From contig RSEF01000031.1 in assembly GCA_003993805.1 (NCBI GenBank), positions 23,401,108 through 23,465,107 on the forward strand: a stretch of 64,000 bases of DNA, given 5' to 3'. This document shows positions 1-14,100 of the stretch, piece by piece. Below the pieces are notes generated by a model, which was given only the letters and a program-made list of their open reading frames with translations, ran no database searches and had not been told where the DNA came from. The position numbers and the translations under genes are program-made. Source of the stretch: Himantopus leucocephalus (Eukaryota > Chordata > Aves > Charadriiformes > Recurvirostridae). The number at the start of each line of letters is the position of its first letter. Within the stretch, counting starts at the first letter, position 1.

Positions 1-1907
1 TTTTTTTTTTTTTTTTTAATTAAATATTTAAAAGCAAACTGGATTACCCGTTTTAAACTAGAATATGGTGCCTGTGGGTTGCAGGAGCAGGTGACTGCAG
101 GGAGAGGCTGGATTAAAACAATCCCTTTTTAGTATCAGCGGAAGTTGACCTTGTTTGTTGCACAGCGGCTCAGAGATCACCCAGGTACCCATCTGGCATG
201 TGTCCTGAAGGTGCACTGAGCACAGACAGGCGCAGGCTGGGAGCTGGGCCTGGTTTGCTCCATGGATGTACTGGTGCTCCAAGACCACGACTGCTAGTGG
301 TCACCTGTGCTCATGGCTGGCCCTGGGCTTGTGGTCATGACTGCTGAACAGCTCTCTTGTATTGTGCATTACTTAGGCAGTGTATTGAAATTAGCTATCT
401 ACCTGTACAGTAACAAGGATTTTTTTAATACCTATAAATAACTAATGGCACACTTTAAGGGACTGACCAGGCACAAACAAGAATCTCTGCTCCATATTAT
501 ACAGTGAAGTGATGGAGAGCAACGTTGTCATTGGGGGGTGTTAAACTATCAAGAAGAGAGTCTAAAATTCACTTAGTATTGCATTACAACTACTTCTCAG
601 ATGAATTCTCCCCAATGGTCGTATAGCACAGTTGCACCATTCCTTTGTTTTTTAAAATACCTTTTAAATTTGTTTTCAGAAGTAGCTCTAGTAAGTGATG
701 CAACACCAGAAGTAATACAACCAACTGCCTTTGAGAAAGGAATGTAATTTGTGGCAAGGTCTGTTTTCTTTCTGCTGATTTAGTTGGAAAAGGGTCCATA
801 CTACGTGCGGTTTAAAAAAAAAAAGGAAAAGATCTTCCCAGCAATGTAGAATTTGGCAAGACCTCCTGAAAAATGTAAATTTCTTAAGGACTCACGTGGC
901 TCTGGGTCATGAGACAGACTGATCTGTAGACTAGGAATGAGGTTTCATTGGCAAGAGGAAGAATAATACTGTTGAAGTCCAAGGTGCAATCCACATTTGC
1001 AGGAGAGGCTACAGCCCAGGCCAGGCTGTTGGCATTCACAAAATAATGCCCAGCTGTGCTGTGGGGAGTTGTCATCTGCATGGGATTTCAGGGGTTTTAA
1101 TAAAGGCTGTAGAAATATTTCTAACACTGGTTATTTCAAACTTTCATCAGAATCAGGTGAAAGCCAATGTAAGAGGAGCTCCTCTGTCTAGTCAATGGAA
1201 ACAAAATCATTTACCTGCTAAGTAACAAGTGGCACACACCTTGCACTATAAGTTTCAGGACGAAGAAACCTGGTAGGGACTCAACTTTTTAAATGCTTAA
1301 AGATTGCTGTAAACTGCGTCATGTCAACTTTGCTCTCTCCAACATATACTTATATCTGAGAAGGCACTGTACTTTAAGGAAGTTCAGTATCAAAAAGCAC
1401 CTCAATGAAAAGTATGGTACCAAACCAGGTGGTGGTGAAATATTCACAGGTGAGGGGAGCCCTTGGTAACAAAGCCTGATTAAAATAGGCTTCTCTTTTG
1501 TATAAGAAAAAAAAATAATGTGCTGGCTTTTTTAGTTTTAAATCCAAATTCTTCAAAGTGACCAAGGTGGGTAAGGCAATCCGATCAATCAGAATTTGTC
1601 AGTTATAACAACAACATTCCTGCTATATACACGTGATTCCTCACCTCCCCAGTCAGATTAAAATATTTCACTGTGACCTGATCATAGAATGAAACTAAAA
1701 ATATCCCCAAGTATTTACATTCTGCTTTCGTAGGATCATTTCTCTGATCCTCATTGCCCAGCAAGGAATAAACACCATTTCAGTAGTTCAGGGCTGGAAT
1801 GCATAGGGCTCAGTCACACAAATGGTAGAAACAGGTAAGTGGATCTGCTTGTCCAGTCAATGGAAAGCTGATTAAGATCCAGGCACTGGTATTTTTCCCC
1901 ACTGGAG
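1..1907 (-). other. LHFPL2: Probable LHFPL2 3' UTR
   Basis: This is the sequence immediately downstream of the LHFPL2 stop on the minus strand. It has no recognisable coding exon or repeat. No AATAAA is seen on the minus strand here. The variant signal ATTAAA occurs at 429-424 and at 20-15, the latter directly before a genomic A-run on the minus strand at the window edge. Mammalian LHFPL2 has a 3' UTR of several kilobases, so this UTR may continue past the left edge. The true cleavage site cannot be placed from this window. Confidence 0.5.
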
Positions 1908-2164
1908 TTAAAGGAGGCAGATAAGGTTTTTTCCTTCCTCTATTTCTTCTTGCACTTTGTCACTGGATGTGGCTATTTCAGCTTGCGCCGAGAAGACTGC
2001 ACAGATGAACGTCAGAATAGTGCCACCAATAGCTGTGTAGAAAGCCCAGCCCAAGGAGCAGTCTCCTAGTTTGTAAGCAGAAGCATAAGGTCCACAATAG
2101 CTTATTGCTTTCTGGCATCCCCAACCTGCAGGGTAAAGTATCAAGCCTAAGATAAGGAAGAGGC
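1908..2164 (-). CDS. LHFPL2: LHFPL2 last coding exon (residues 144-228 and stop)
   Basis: This exon completes LHFPL2. The acceptor reads TTTTTATTTCTAG|GCC with AG at 2166-2165. The leading GC completes the split Gly144 codon, so the frame runs on without a break from the exon 14 kb upstream. It encodes the rest of TM3 (to about residue 152), the second extracellular loop with Cys160, Cys167 and Cys179, TM4 (about 181-203), and an acidic cytosolic tail ([13 protein letters not shown], ending TAA at 1910-1908). The tail ends in Leu-Leu preceded by an acidic run, which could be a sorting or partner-binding signal; that is inference. No frameshift or internal stop is present, so the gene looks intact. 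An open frame continues upstream of the acceptor (to about 2222), but that part is intronic. Confidence 0.96.
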
Positions 2165-5100
2165 CTAGAAATAAAAACAGAAAGACAAATTTAACAAACA
2201 AGTTTAACACCAAACACAACACATAGTAATAGTTATTGTGGTCACTCCTTACTTCTAAGTACCAGGATTAGGGGGAGAAGACTCTTCCTCATCCATCCAA
2301 CCTTCCCTTACTGATTGTTCCTAGTATATATTGTGCAGTGTTTTCTCTAAACTTGGAGTTATCTTGTGGTTTTTCTTGTGGAAGGCTTATTTCAAATGAT
2401 AATGGCCTAGTTCCTAATTTTAATCTCTGTGTTTCTTCTACATCCTTTGTTTTCACACATTATTGCTAGCTATACAGAGCTTCCAAAACATTCAAGCATC
2501 TCTACCTACTGTTTATACTTGCACTTTTCAAATATTTAGGAATGTTTGCATCCACTCCTGAGTTTCTGTTCAGCTAGCCCCTCGTTCAGCTTTATTTAGT
2601 TATTCATTGTAAACATTTTTTCCTGTGGATTTTTCCTACATTGATGTTCTTGCCTGGAAAAAAAATAAATATATAATTTCACACCACATCTGCTTATTTG
2701 GTCGCATTATGACATAGTAGAAAAATAATACTGCCAGTTCAGTAAGCTGCTTTCGTAATGAAGGGGTTCTGGAGTCAGCCCCAAACAGATCGAAGTACCC
2801 ATGGCCAGTACATGGGTAACACTGGGATCCTCCAAACAGGCAACTGACTGCTGCAGAAGGAAAGCACATTTTAGTGATGCAGGACCAAAAGCCTCAACTC
2901 CCCATCTTGCTAAACTGCCACACCCTGCTGTGCCTCAGACTGGAAGTAAAAAGCTCAGACTAGATGTTTTGCCTGTCTGATCACCTCTCATATCCATAGT
3001 TTTCTCTCCTATGAGGACCAGTCTTTATCTAAGCAGTGAAGGGCTTTGTTGAGGAAATTAAAAGTCACATTAGAGTCCCTGCACACATGACGTGCACACA
3101 GATGAGAGATTTAATCAAAATGCCTAATATGCTAGTGGCTACAGTGCTCTCTTATGGGCCCTGCTAAAAAAAAAATCACAGATCTCCCTCCTACAAGGTA
3201 TGTAAAGAAGCAGCTAAACATCAGGACAGCTCATAGGTATCAAAATTTACTTTCTGTTTTCTTTAAAATTTTACTTGTAAGAACAGGAAGAATTATGAAA
3301 AATAGTTTTTGCATAAACACAACCAGTTTATCCAGAAAATGAATGCAGCCTTCCAGATCCCATAAATATTATTTATTTGTCCTGCACTGTAAAGCCCTTT
3401 ATTCAACCTGGCACTTTGACAGAAACAGCTGGTAAAGGTGCTGTCACCCTCTAGAAGTGGGCTGAAGTTGTGCTTTTTATGTATGGTGCTGGTTCATCCG
3501 TTAGATTTCATCTAATCCCAAAATTTCTACCAAGTAATACAATAAACAGTCATCTTCTCTTCCCTGTACTAAGAGATTACCAAGAACAGCTGTAAAGACT
3601 TGTTTGCATCTTCTTCATTTCAGTTAGACTAGCCTGTTCTGCACTATGTTAAGTTTCCGTAATTGTTTGTTTAAAGAAATTCAGCCAGATGCAAGAAAGC
3701 TCCCTCACTGTGAAAGCTGGGTCCCAGCTCGTAAGCAGTTAATACACACAAAATGCAAAAACCATCATCCAACTGTCTAAAATTGATGTCTATGAATGCC
3801 AGACATTTCACAAAAGAAAGTCCTTCCTCCAGCGTTTTTCTAATGATGACACAACACCACGGGCATGAATGAACTAAATGTCGCTATTCTTTGGGGCAGC
3901 AAAATCCATTAGTGAGTGATATCCGTTCTCTGTGAAGGGATTTCATCACTGCTTACATTTAAGAACCAATGACAAATTTTATGCAGTGTTTCCTGACTGA
4001 TTGGCCAAAGTACATTAAGTGTAAAGTACTGCTTTATCTTGGGCAGACCTGGATAAGCTGTGCTTTCATCCTGCTGAGCCCTGCAGCCATTTCAGACTAA
4101 ACACCAGCAGTTCCTTCTCCTCTACTCATCACTAGTTTCCTGTTCTGGTAACCGGCATGACCACACTATGTATTTTTTTGACTGTACATTGGTATGGGCT
4201 GGTTGCTATTTTCTCTGACAATCACAAGCCCTTTGGTAGTTAAAAATCACCAACACCGAATTAAGAGGCCGGGTCTGAAATGCTACCAACGGGGACATTT
4301 TTAAAGTTTACCACTCCATCACTCACAAACCTAGACAGCCCGTGTTCAACAGCAAACCTGGCTTATGGCTGAGTCACAAGCCGGACTAAGAAGCTCCATC
4401 CATTTCTTCTTACCAAAATCCAGAGTGCTGAACAACTCCTGAAAGCTACTAGTTCATGGTATGTATGCCCCAAGCTGAAAAGCCATCACCTGAAACTCAG
4501 GCCCCCAAAAGGCTGCAGCGCTGCTGTCAAGTGTAGTCATCAGGACTTTACTGTATTAAAAGCAAGGGCAGGAGAGGTTGTGGTGCTGCTTGGAAAGTCA
4601 TGGTCTGCTTTTAAACAGGCGAAACAGTTAAGTGCAATACGAATAGCTTGGAAGTCTCTGTGCTCCTCCACCTTTGACCCAAGGAGCACTGCACAGCCAT
4701 TTTATGCAACATGAAAAAGCCGGAGGGCTGTTTCTACAGCTAACAGCGTAGCCTTGCTCTACATCTAACATACGTGCAAACAGCTGCAGTTGAGCAAAAA
4801 CCACTTACAGGCCAGTCTGTGGCCAGATGATCCACAAAGGGAAAAAACATGGTAAATTCTCAGCACTGATTTCCCATACCAGCGTCTAGAGGGCAGAGCC
4901 TGGCCAGGTCCCTTACATCTCTTTGCTTCTTAGAAATTTAAGCTTAACTGCCTAAATCCCTGCCTTTCTGTAGCTGCTGCTCAGTCCCTGGAGCTCGCCT
5001 GCCTGCAGCTCTCTCGTTTTGGTTATTTATTTGCATTACCAGAGAGCCTGGCAGCTCTGCTCACAGTTTCTGCCTCCAATAGCTGACAATCTTCCTTTGA

Positions 5101-8100
5101 GACAAGACACACAGAGATGGAGCGCAAGGCACAAGTGAGATGATAACCTTGAGCAGCATGCTGGCAACAGCTTCATCAAATCCATAGCCTGCTAGTTCCC
5201 AAGTTTTTCTTGTACAAGTTTTTCGTGTCTCTGCAACAAGACAGTCTTAAGAAAAAAGTCGAAGGAAGAGAAATGGGTTTTCCATTGCTTGTGGACAGCA
5301 CAAAGCAGCGTAGGGGCGCATGGTTTTGTTTTCCAAAGAGTCCCCAGGGGGAAGGCAGAGGAAGGCACTGGATGGGCTGTGTGGAGCCAGGAGAGAAGTA
5401 TCTTGCCAGTAAATGAAACACTGAGAGTGTGGCCTGGAGCTTACAAGGGGCTGGAAAGGGGAGCCAAGCGCCTTATCCCTGGCATTCATTTATACTCACA
5501 GCACACAGGAACACAAGACCAGCTCCTAGTACAATCTACAAATTTGTGCATAAAAGTTGCTCGCTGGATTAATTAACTACTATAATTCTCAGGTTTGTTG
5601 AATTTGATTCAGTTATTCTTACACTCAACTCATTCAATATTACTTCTGTATTTAATCTGTATTGTGCAGCTTTCTAAGCCATTTAATGCTGTAAATTAAG
5701 ATTAAAGCACTTAAGCTTTTGTTAGGCATAGAAGTACAAAGGTCAGTTTTGTGTTGTATAATTTTATGTCAGCATAATGTAATAAAAAACCAATTATCTC
5801 CTGTTGACAGTTTGCCTTGAGACGTATCTGGCAGGAGGACAGTAAATATTAATGACAGAGATTTCTTTTTCTTAATAAATCAGTTTTTGCTCTTGTCCCA
5901 GTGTCTTTGAAGAGAAACTCATCTTCAAGAGAAAGAACAGAGAACAAAAATCGAGTGCTCTGTCTGAAGAAAAGTTTTCTGCAACAAATCCTTTCAGTTC
6001 TTTGTGCTGACATACAGTAAATGAGAGTTTTAATTCACAGCCAATCTACCTGTGGAATTATTGCTGTTTGGTCCCCCTGCTGGGAGGAACAAATTCATTT
6101 GGAAAACATTACAAGCTCTATGCGCTCACAGAGCTCAGGCTTGCTCTGTTATAAACTTAACACCCCTCTCTGAGCACAGCTGCACTGCTGGGAGTGCAGC
6201 TTCTGCTGTACACATACTCTTGTTCCTACTTCCTAATTAGCTCTATCCCACTTATTCAAATCAGCACAATAATTTTTCATAATTACGTTTTCCTTTTTGT
6301 TAGTTGTTGCAAGCTCTCAGTTACCTTTCCTCTGAGGCTTCCTAAAAATAGAGGTCTGAAAGAATGCTCCACGGATGCCTAGGAATGACAACAGAAGACT
6401 ATTTAAATTACTTTTTTATGCAGAGACCTCATCTAAACCTCTTTGGTATAAGTCTGTCAGCAGAGAATATTTTTCTGTCTTTCACTGAAAGCCATTTGCC
6501 CATATAACATTTTATTATCAATCCCTAATTATCTGCTTTCAAAAAGCCTTAAGAAATACAGAATTTAGATGAGATTTAGATTTTATTGGGATTATGAGAC
6601 TAAAATGTACTTCCTGATTACAACACAGACAACCTATTAAACATCAGCTGTTTTATATTCAAATGATGTAAAAGCAGCTCCTTTCTAAAATGCCAAAGCA
6701 AAACATTACAACATACTGTGAAGTATCAATATCAACGTAGCAGACTGCACTGCTGTGCAACGACACTTCTGAAGACAGTTCAGTAATGCTTTTTCTATAG
6801 GAAAAGTCTTTTTGTATTTGTGCACCAAGAACTTTTCCCCTTTTAAGGACCTGGAACTGCAGCAAGCTATTGCTCCTCCTGTTTTTTTTTTATACATTGT
6901 TAGCTGCCAGGTTAAGATCGTAGAAAAGCAACAACCAGTCTATCGTTACGGGCATTTGTATGTCACATTATGTGCTGGGGTCTGATCTGAGTAAAAGCTT
7001 TTTCATTCCATCCTTGGAAGCAACCCTCGAGACAGGGGTTAGGCAGATGCTTGTTTAGCTAAGTGAAGGCATTCTATTTAGTTTTGACAGTCTCCTGTGC
7101 AGCTGCTGTTGTGCCATATTAAACAACAGCATAAACTAACAAAGCCAATTTCCATTGCAAAGCCTGAAACTATCTTCTCATTTCCTAGCAAAATAGCAAA
7201 AAAGCTTTTAAATGCTGCTGAAGAAACAGGAAATTAAGCAGCTGTGATCAATGAGGTGGCACTGCAACACGCTCCCACGGAGCAGCACAACCGAGCAGCA
7301 GCATTCTAAGAGAGAAAGGGAAAAAGGGTGAAGGCGGGGAGGGATTAGCCTTGCACAACACCAGGCAGGCAGCACAGGCAGGTCGCTTCCTCAGTGGCAG
7401 TGATCCTGATCATGCTCATCTTCTGCACAACCACAGGAGATTATCGCTGAGCCCAAGGGCATTGCACCAGCCAGGCAAAATAACCCTGCCCGTATTGCTC
7501 GTATTTCCAAATGTGTCAAAACCTGAATACCTGAACAATTTCACATATAAAATATTTGTACAAATGTACTACACTAGCTTGACCCAAGGAGGCTTTCACA
7601 TATGCAAACTCACCCTGAAAAAACCCTGCCCAAGAGGAATACTACCAGGTCGCCATTCGCATGCTTTTGATGGCTTCAGCCACCGACAGACAACTGAAGC
7701 GCTGCCCTCCTACTCAGCAGCTGTGTAACAGACACCTTCAGCCCTGTGAAATGATTCTGTAATCCTATTTTAATCAGATGAGAGCTAACGAGGTGGACTC
7801 AGGCCAGCTGACATGGTGGCCTCAGCACTCCACACTGCATGTAGGAAAAGGGTGAAGGTAGTGCTGAGATGCTGAAGGGAGCAGCACAGGGCCTTAGACC
7901 TGCCTCAGCAGCGGCTCTCCATCCCCCTGGATGACTGCCAGACCCACCAAACACAAGCAGCTGACCACAGGCAAGAAGGTTATTGCCCAAAAAGAAAGGG
8001 GTGACTCTGCAAGCCCTACAGCCTTGGAGATGGCCTCTGGCCCCCTTGGAAATGCTGCACAACAAACAAAAATTCGTAACGTTAAGAAGATCAATGCTTA

Positions 8101-11100
8101 AAAAAAGCCTACCTGGACACCACACTCCATGCAGGTTTGCACAAGCACAGGGGATTTGGGATAAGTTGGAAGCACGGCTGTTGAGGGTGGGGAGAGTTGC
8201 CGATGGGCAATGCACCAAGGCAAGGTCCACACCTCCATACCTGCAGTCACTGTGGAGGACTGCAGCTGTATACAGATTTCAGTGTACCTGGGATACCCTA
8301 AGATGAGGCAGGAGAATGAATTGTTTATAACCAGGTGATGACTCAAAACCTGCACAGATTTTTTTTCGCTTTAAAATTCTCTCAGGGTGATATAAGGGTA
8401 AGCAGTTACAAGAAGAAAAAGCAGTTCCCTAACCACTGTCTTCCCCAAGCTGACGAAAAGGATAGTATCCCTACTCTTTTCAACAGTAAATTAAGTATAC
8501 CATTTGCTCATGTGTCTTTTCCCATTGATGAAGCAAATCAAAGATGCTCATTCATAACCAAACCTATGCAAACATACATCAACTTCTGATGGCATTGCTG
8601 ATGTCGGGGTGTGGAAACATGGACAGGACTACAGTGCAGGGGGCTACTGGTGGGAGACACAACAATTAAGTATATTATGCTACCCACCAAAAAAGCCAAA
8701 AATAAGTCAGTTTATCAGCTTGACATGGGTTGCTTTGGCAGAATGACATCACATGGAGGATTCAGCATGTTTTTTTTTATATTGGTGTGATCTAACTGCT
8801 TGGACTTCTCTGTAACAAAGTGTTGAGCCTGCAGATTCCTGTTCGTAAGAGAGGGCAGGGCAAATTTGCCATTAGCTTTTAATAATTTTTATACATGTGG
8901 TGAGGGTCCCCATTAGTTGGGAGGGAAGGAAATGCAGAGACTCAAAGTAAGATCAGTCCCAAGCCCAGAAATGACACCACTGTCTCTTTGCTGGCCATCA
9001 GCCACGTGCAGTCATGTCACCACACTACAGGGGCTCCTTCACGGCAGATGCTAACCCTGCAATTAAGTCAAGATAAAGCACTTTACAAGGGAAAAGCCAA
9101 ATGTTTACAAGTCTTCAGCAATGCAGAGGTAACCGAAGACCTCTCCACTTGTAGGGCCACAGCTCAGGCACAGTATCAAGGGCTGGTCACCTCTCACATT
9201 CTACCTTAAAAGCCAATTGAAGCATTCAGTGTTTTTAACCTAGAACAGCCCAATAAAGACTTGAAGCTGCTAAATGAGAAACTCAGTTGTGGATGGTAAA
9301 TTCGGGAGGTTACTGAGTCAGGGAAGGAAATATCAGCCCGTGTCAATTGTTCTGTCCATGAAAGAAGCAGAGGAGAAGACGCAGTATGTTTTTCACACCA
9401 CTCACCATAACCTTTTCCCCTGCCGTTTGACCAGTGAGTGCCATGCCCTCCAAACCACCCTTTGCTTATGCTGAATCAGCAGAAAGGGAATGAAAACCAC
9501 CACCTCCTGACCACAGCTCTATAAGGGAGGCCGAAGCAACAACCTGCCCCAGCTTAAGCAAAGAGGTAGAAAGGCTGCAGGCCATCTTTTTCATGGCATT
9601 ACATTTCCTCAGTACTGATCCTGCAGCACAAATAAGACCTTGGGGGTTCAGGGGGAAGGAACTGCAGAGGAACTAAGGCTCAGTGAGAATGAAAAAGGGC
9701 AGATGGATGCAGGAAGGGGGAGAATTTTGGGTGGCTTCATGGCTCGTACAGCAGCAGAGTGCAGGTCATCTGCACTGGGGAAGGAAGCAAAACGCAAACC
9801 CACCGATTTCCTTCACCCACCACACCAAGCACACAGAAGACAGGAGCTAAGCACAAATTAGCCCCTTGTCTTGAAAGAGCCACTTTCATCTTTTTTCTTG
9901 CGTTTGAGTGAAAACACAGCATTTGTTGAGTTTAAATATTCTCTTAGTGTTTGCATTCTATATACAAACAGCAGCATCAGTCTTGGCTCTGAGGCCTGGA
10001 AGCAAAAATCCAAGGGAAAAGGAGCCCGGCTACCCTCCTGCTATCCCCCAGCCTCTCGGGAGGCAGCCAGCGCTCTCTTACCCTGCATCACCAGGGCAGG
10101 GGTGTAAGGACATTCTCGGCATCTCACCTACACCAGTAGAGGTAAGGGACCCTGGTGTGCACGTGCCACAGTAAAACATTTCTGAGTGCATACTGTGAGA
10201 GTCTCACAGTGAGCACTGTTTGATGGCAGAGATTTATACTTGCTGAGAAAACCAGCTGCCAAACTTGATCACTGAAAAGCTGTATTTTTTGTTTATTTTT
10301 CTATTCTATTTACAATCTGTTGGGTGTCTTCTGGTTCCCACATGCCCACCTTGGTAGCGCAGGAGATGAGCCGACCACCAAATCTAACAAAACACTGAAA
10401 TCTTCACTTTATTTCTTTGAAGTTACTAATACTCTCCCTCAGGCTCAACAGCAATTCAGCACTTGAACTCAATTTTCCTTCCCTGGCATATTCCAACACG
10501 GCAGTCCCCTTTGCTTGAACTTTCAGCAGCCAAGTGTGTATTAGATATCGCACTGGCATTTGGCCATATAGGTTACAGGAAGCACTATACCGCAGACAGC
10601 AAAAGCAGTTCAGACTGTCAGGATTTCCATTATAAATTCCCCCTCCCCCACCCCCCCGCTTTTTCTCTTTCTTCCCACCCCAAGAATTCAGAATTCTGGC
10701 ATCAGAAAAGAAAAACTCTGAGCTGAATCCAAGAGGAAATATACTTTTTGAAAAATGCATGCTCTGCATTTTAGAAAGACAAACAAGAAGCTTCCTTGCC
10801 TTCGAGGGCAAAACCACTCTCGCTCTGCTCTCCTACTGCCTGGGCTCCCCGGCCGAGCAACAGCTTCCGTCGCCTGCAGGCAGCAACATGAGCTCACAAG
10901 GTGCTTTCTTCCTTGCTTGCCAGCTTGGCCCTTTCTCAGGCAAAATAGTGCTTTTTTTACAGTGTGCTTGCTGCCTACAACCAAATATTCTAAACTACTC
11001 TGCAACAATCATAACCTTTCGCGTCATGCTCTGAGCATCAAAGAGCTCTAGCAGCCTCATGCCCCCTCCACAGCAGCTTGCTTCTCCTTCTGCGTTTTCT

Positions 11101-14100
11101 CCCCTCTGCGAGGAAAGTCCTGGCCGACCTCCCACTTCCTCTTAAGCTTCCTCCTCCACAACTCCCAACGGCCTCCTTACCTTCCAGCAGCCAGGAGCGT
11201 GCAGCCGCACAGCCCCATGCGCCACGAGCCCACCCAGCACAGCCGGATCCTACTTCATACACCCCCACAAGCAGCTCCAGATCCTCTTCACCCTCAGATG
11301 GTTCCCATCACTGCTCTGCTCAGGCCATCTTCCTAATCACCCAGCCTTCCAAATGGAAAAGATGACCGCTAAGTGTAACACGCTGAACTATTCCTTAGTG
11401 TAAGAGATGTAAAACAAACTCTTCCAGCAGCAGAGACACAGCTGGCTTCAAACTGGGTCTTGGCTCTTAATTTTAGAAAATTGCGGAGAAGTTTTCTTAC
11501 ATTTGAGGGTAAAGCTGCACTACTGGAACTGAACTATTGCCCAGGTACTGTGGTAGTTTCTGATGGAGGAACCCTTCAAGATACCACAGCAGGGAACAGG
11601 AGAAGATATGAACAGTAATAAAAGGCAAAAAATAAGAAGTCATGGAAAGGACAGAAGAATGAACACAGGACAGCTTGTCGGATACCTGAAAAGAGAAAAT
11701 ACGATGGAAGAGACTTCACTGCTTGGCACTGAGCAGGACAAGCACCAGGGCAAAAAACCAGCCTCCCAGAACAAAGCAGGGGTACAAGAGGAAATGCTGG
11801 GCAGGAATAAAGTAGGGTGAAATGTTAAGGAAACCTCAGCGTTGGGTGATGAGAGGAGAATACTAAAGTAGGACCCTGGAAAGAAAGAAGACAAGGCATC
11901 CCCCAGCAATGCTGGGGAAGAAACTGCTGGGGTGAGGGAGGAAAGCCCAAACCTGCAGCATCTGTGCCCAAGCAGACAGACTCTGACAAAGTGACCGGGG
12001 GGAGCTACTGCTCCCCGCCTGCCTGCAGCAGCCTGTGAAGACACAAACCTCTGCTTCGTCTGACTGGATGTATGTCTGTTAAAGGTGTAACTGCCAGTGG
12101 CCCAGCCTGCTAAGCCACATGACAGCAAAATGCAGCCATGCGTTCACCTGACCAAACCAGAGACACCCTTCAGTGCATGGCTGGGACGCAGCTGGTCTCC
12201 TGACTGATGCAACCCAATTTTTACGTGCTTTTTTTATTTTTCATGTGTCTGTCAGTAACCTGTTTAGTCAAGCCTGGTTTGAGCTAGGAGATAGTGGACT
12301 GTGAACAGAGAAAGTGGTGAGAACGGGGTGACCCATGAAAGGCTTCCCAAGATGAAGCCATCGGCGCTCTGGGAAGACTTTAGAGAAGAGGAACTATTTT
12401 ATCCCCTTTCAGTCAACCTGCCTGGCAATGCAGCCCCACTCCAGCATGGCAAGGAGGAGTAAGAGACCCTGAAATCCCAAACCCAGCCACCTTTCCCCTC
12501 CGCTCTCCCCAGAGCCTCCCCAGGCACACGATGGCATAGCTCCCCACAAGGAAACGCAGGGACCTGCTCAGCTTCTGCAGTTGAGGTAACATACGTGCTG
12601 CTAATTTAGCTTCCGCCTCCCAGCACACTGTCAGGGTGTCACTGGCGGCTTGTGGCTCACCAGCAAGTCAGGCAGCCGCCAGCTGTGGGCAAGGGGCCAT
12701 GTCCGCCCAGGCGCAACACCGGGGGCTAGCTCTGCCCAGCTGTGCCCTTACAGGTTAAAAAAAAGCCAAGAAAAGTTGTTGGTGATGAACTTCATACAGG
12801 AAACTGTGTCAGAGATGGAAACCCAATCTGGTTTAGGCTCTGTCCGGGTTATCTTTAGATTATATTACTTAGCACTGAAGTGAGGTACCCTTACAAGCCC
12901 AAATAAGGCTTGTAAACACATATGCAACTATCCTATGTGCACACCAAGGTATGTCAATAGGGCATCACCAATTATTTACTTCCTATAACTGTATGATTAC
13001 TGTGAAAATGTACCTTGAACCGGTTCTTATCAGCTACCATATAATAACATGCTGCCTCTTCCAGCCTCTGCATTTCAAGTGATTCACACACTGCAAAAAT
13101 AGCATACTTTTCCCAAAAAGACATTCAAATGAAAGTCTGCCTGGTCTTCTTGCTGCTGGGTAGTAATTATCTATTTAATTACACAGTTCCATTCTTTGCA
13201 CTCTCTATTGCAGAGAAAAGATGCTTTTCCAGATGAAACGATCCTCAAACATCTCCAAAACCAGGGCCACTGATTACTGTTTCTGCAGCTCCAGAATGAA
13301 AGGCACTGCAGTCCGAAAATAAGTGGTAGAAGATCTTGCTCTATAACAAAGGAATCACAAGAGTTTAAACAAGAGCCTTATTTTCTTCCTTTATGGTTTT
13401 GTATTTCTAATTTTCTGCCACAAAAAAAAACCAAACCACCTCTATGGACCAGATATGTGTATGGCTCTTTCCCATTGACCTAAATGAGAGTTTGCACATT
13501 TGTCCACGGGCCATAACAGAAGAGATGTTGCTTTCTGTTCTGTAATTTCACCGTAGGCATCATCCAGGTCACAACGAATGTTGCTATACTGAAAAGATAT
13601 ATCCGGTGTCTGTTATTGTTTTTTCATGATGAATTCCAGGAATAAATGAACTTGTTGCATGTTTTTAATTATACTAAATCTCCACTGCAAAGATATAGAG
13701 ATTTTAAATGAGATTAAGTCTGCAAGATCCTGAGTTCCTGTAGATGACTCGACCATGGGTGCATCCCATCTTTGAAAATGAGATGTTTGACATACTTGCA
13801 AATATTGGACTGATATAGGCTGATAAACAAAATTATTTTGTGAATTCTTCTCCTACGCTTATTAAAAACATAATTGTTCACATTTGAAAGAATGATCTTA
13901 CGCTTAAGACGATTAAGGCAGGGTTATATCTTGTTCTCTGGTCAGGGCATTAGTCTATCATAATCCCTGTATGGATTAACCATGCCGACAACTGTCCTTG
14001 AACAACTTCCTTAAGCATTTTCCAAAACTCAGGAACTGAGAAAATTGAAATTAACAGCTGTGATAAATCATAAGGAAAATAATTTCAACAAAGTAAGCAG

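Noticed and set aside
1908..2222. Reading the last LHFPL2 exon as a 104-residue protein starting at 2222
   Set aside because: The part above 2164 is intron with a clear acceptor. The frame there is open by chance, and joining to the 16287 donor reproduces the full 228-residue protein.
7799..8230. 143-codon open frame on the minus strand with overlapping frames on both strands
   Set aside because: The protein is not recognisable, and frames overlap in several phases, as expected from locally GC-richer non-coding DNA.
11038..11365. GC-rich segment considered as a CpG island or internal promoter
   Set aside because: The CpG count looks modest and the segment is short. No transcript start motif or exon is associated with it.
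11640..12128. 162-codon open frame on the minus strand, the longest complete one without N
   Set aside because: It lies in the LHFPL2 intron over pyrimidine-biased sequence, has low-complexity Ser/Leu/Pro composition, and shows no recognisable domain or splice context.
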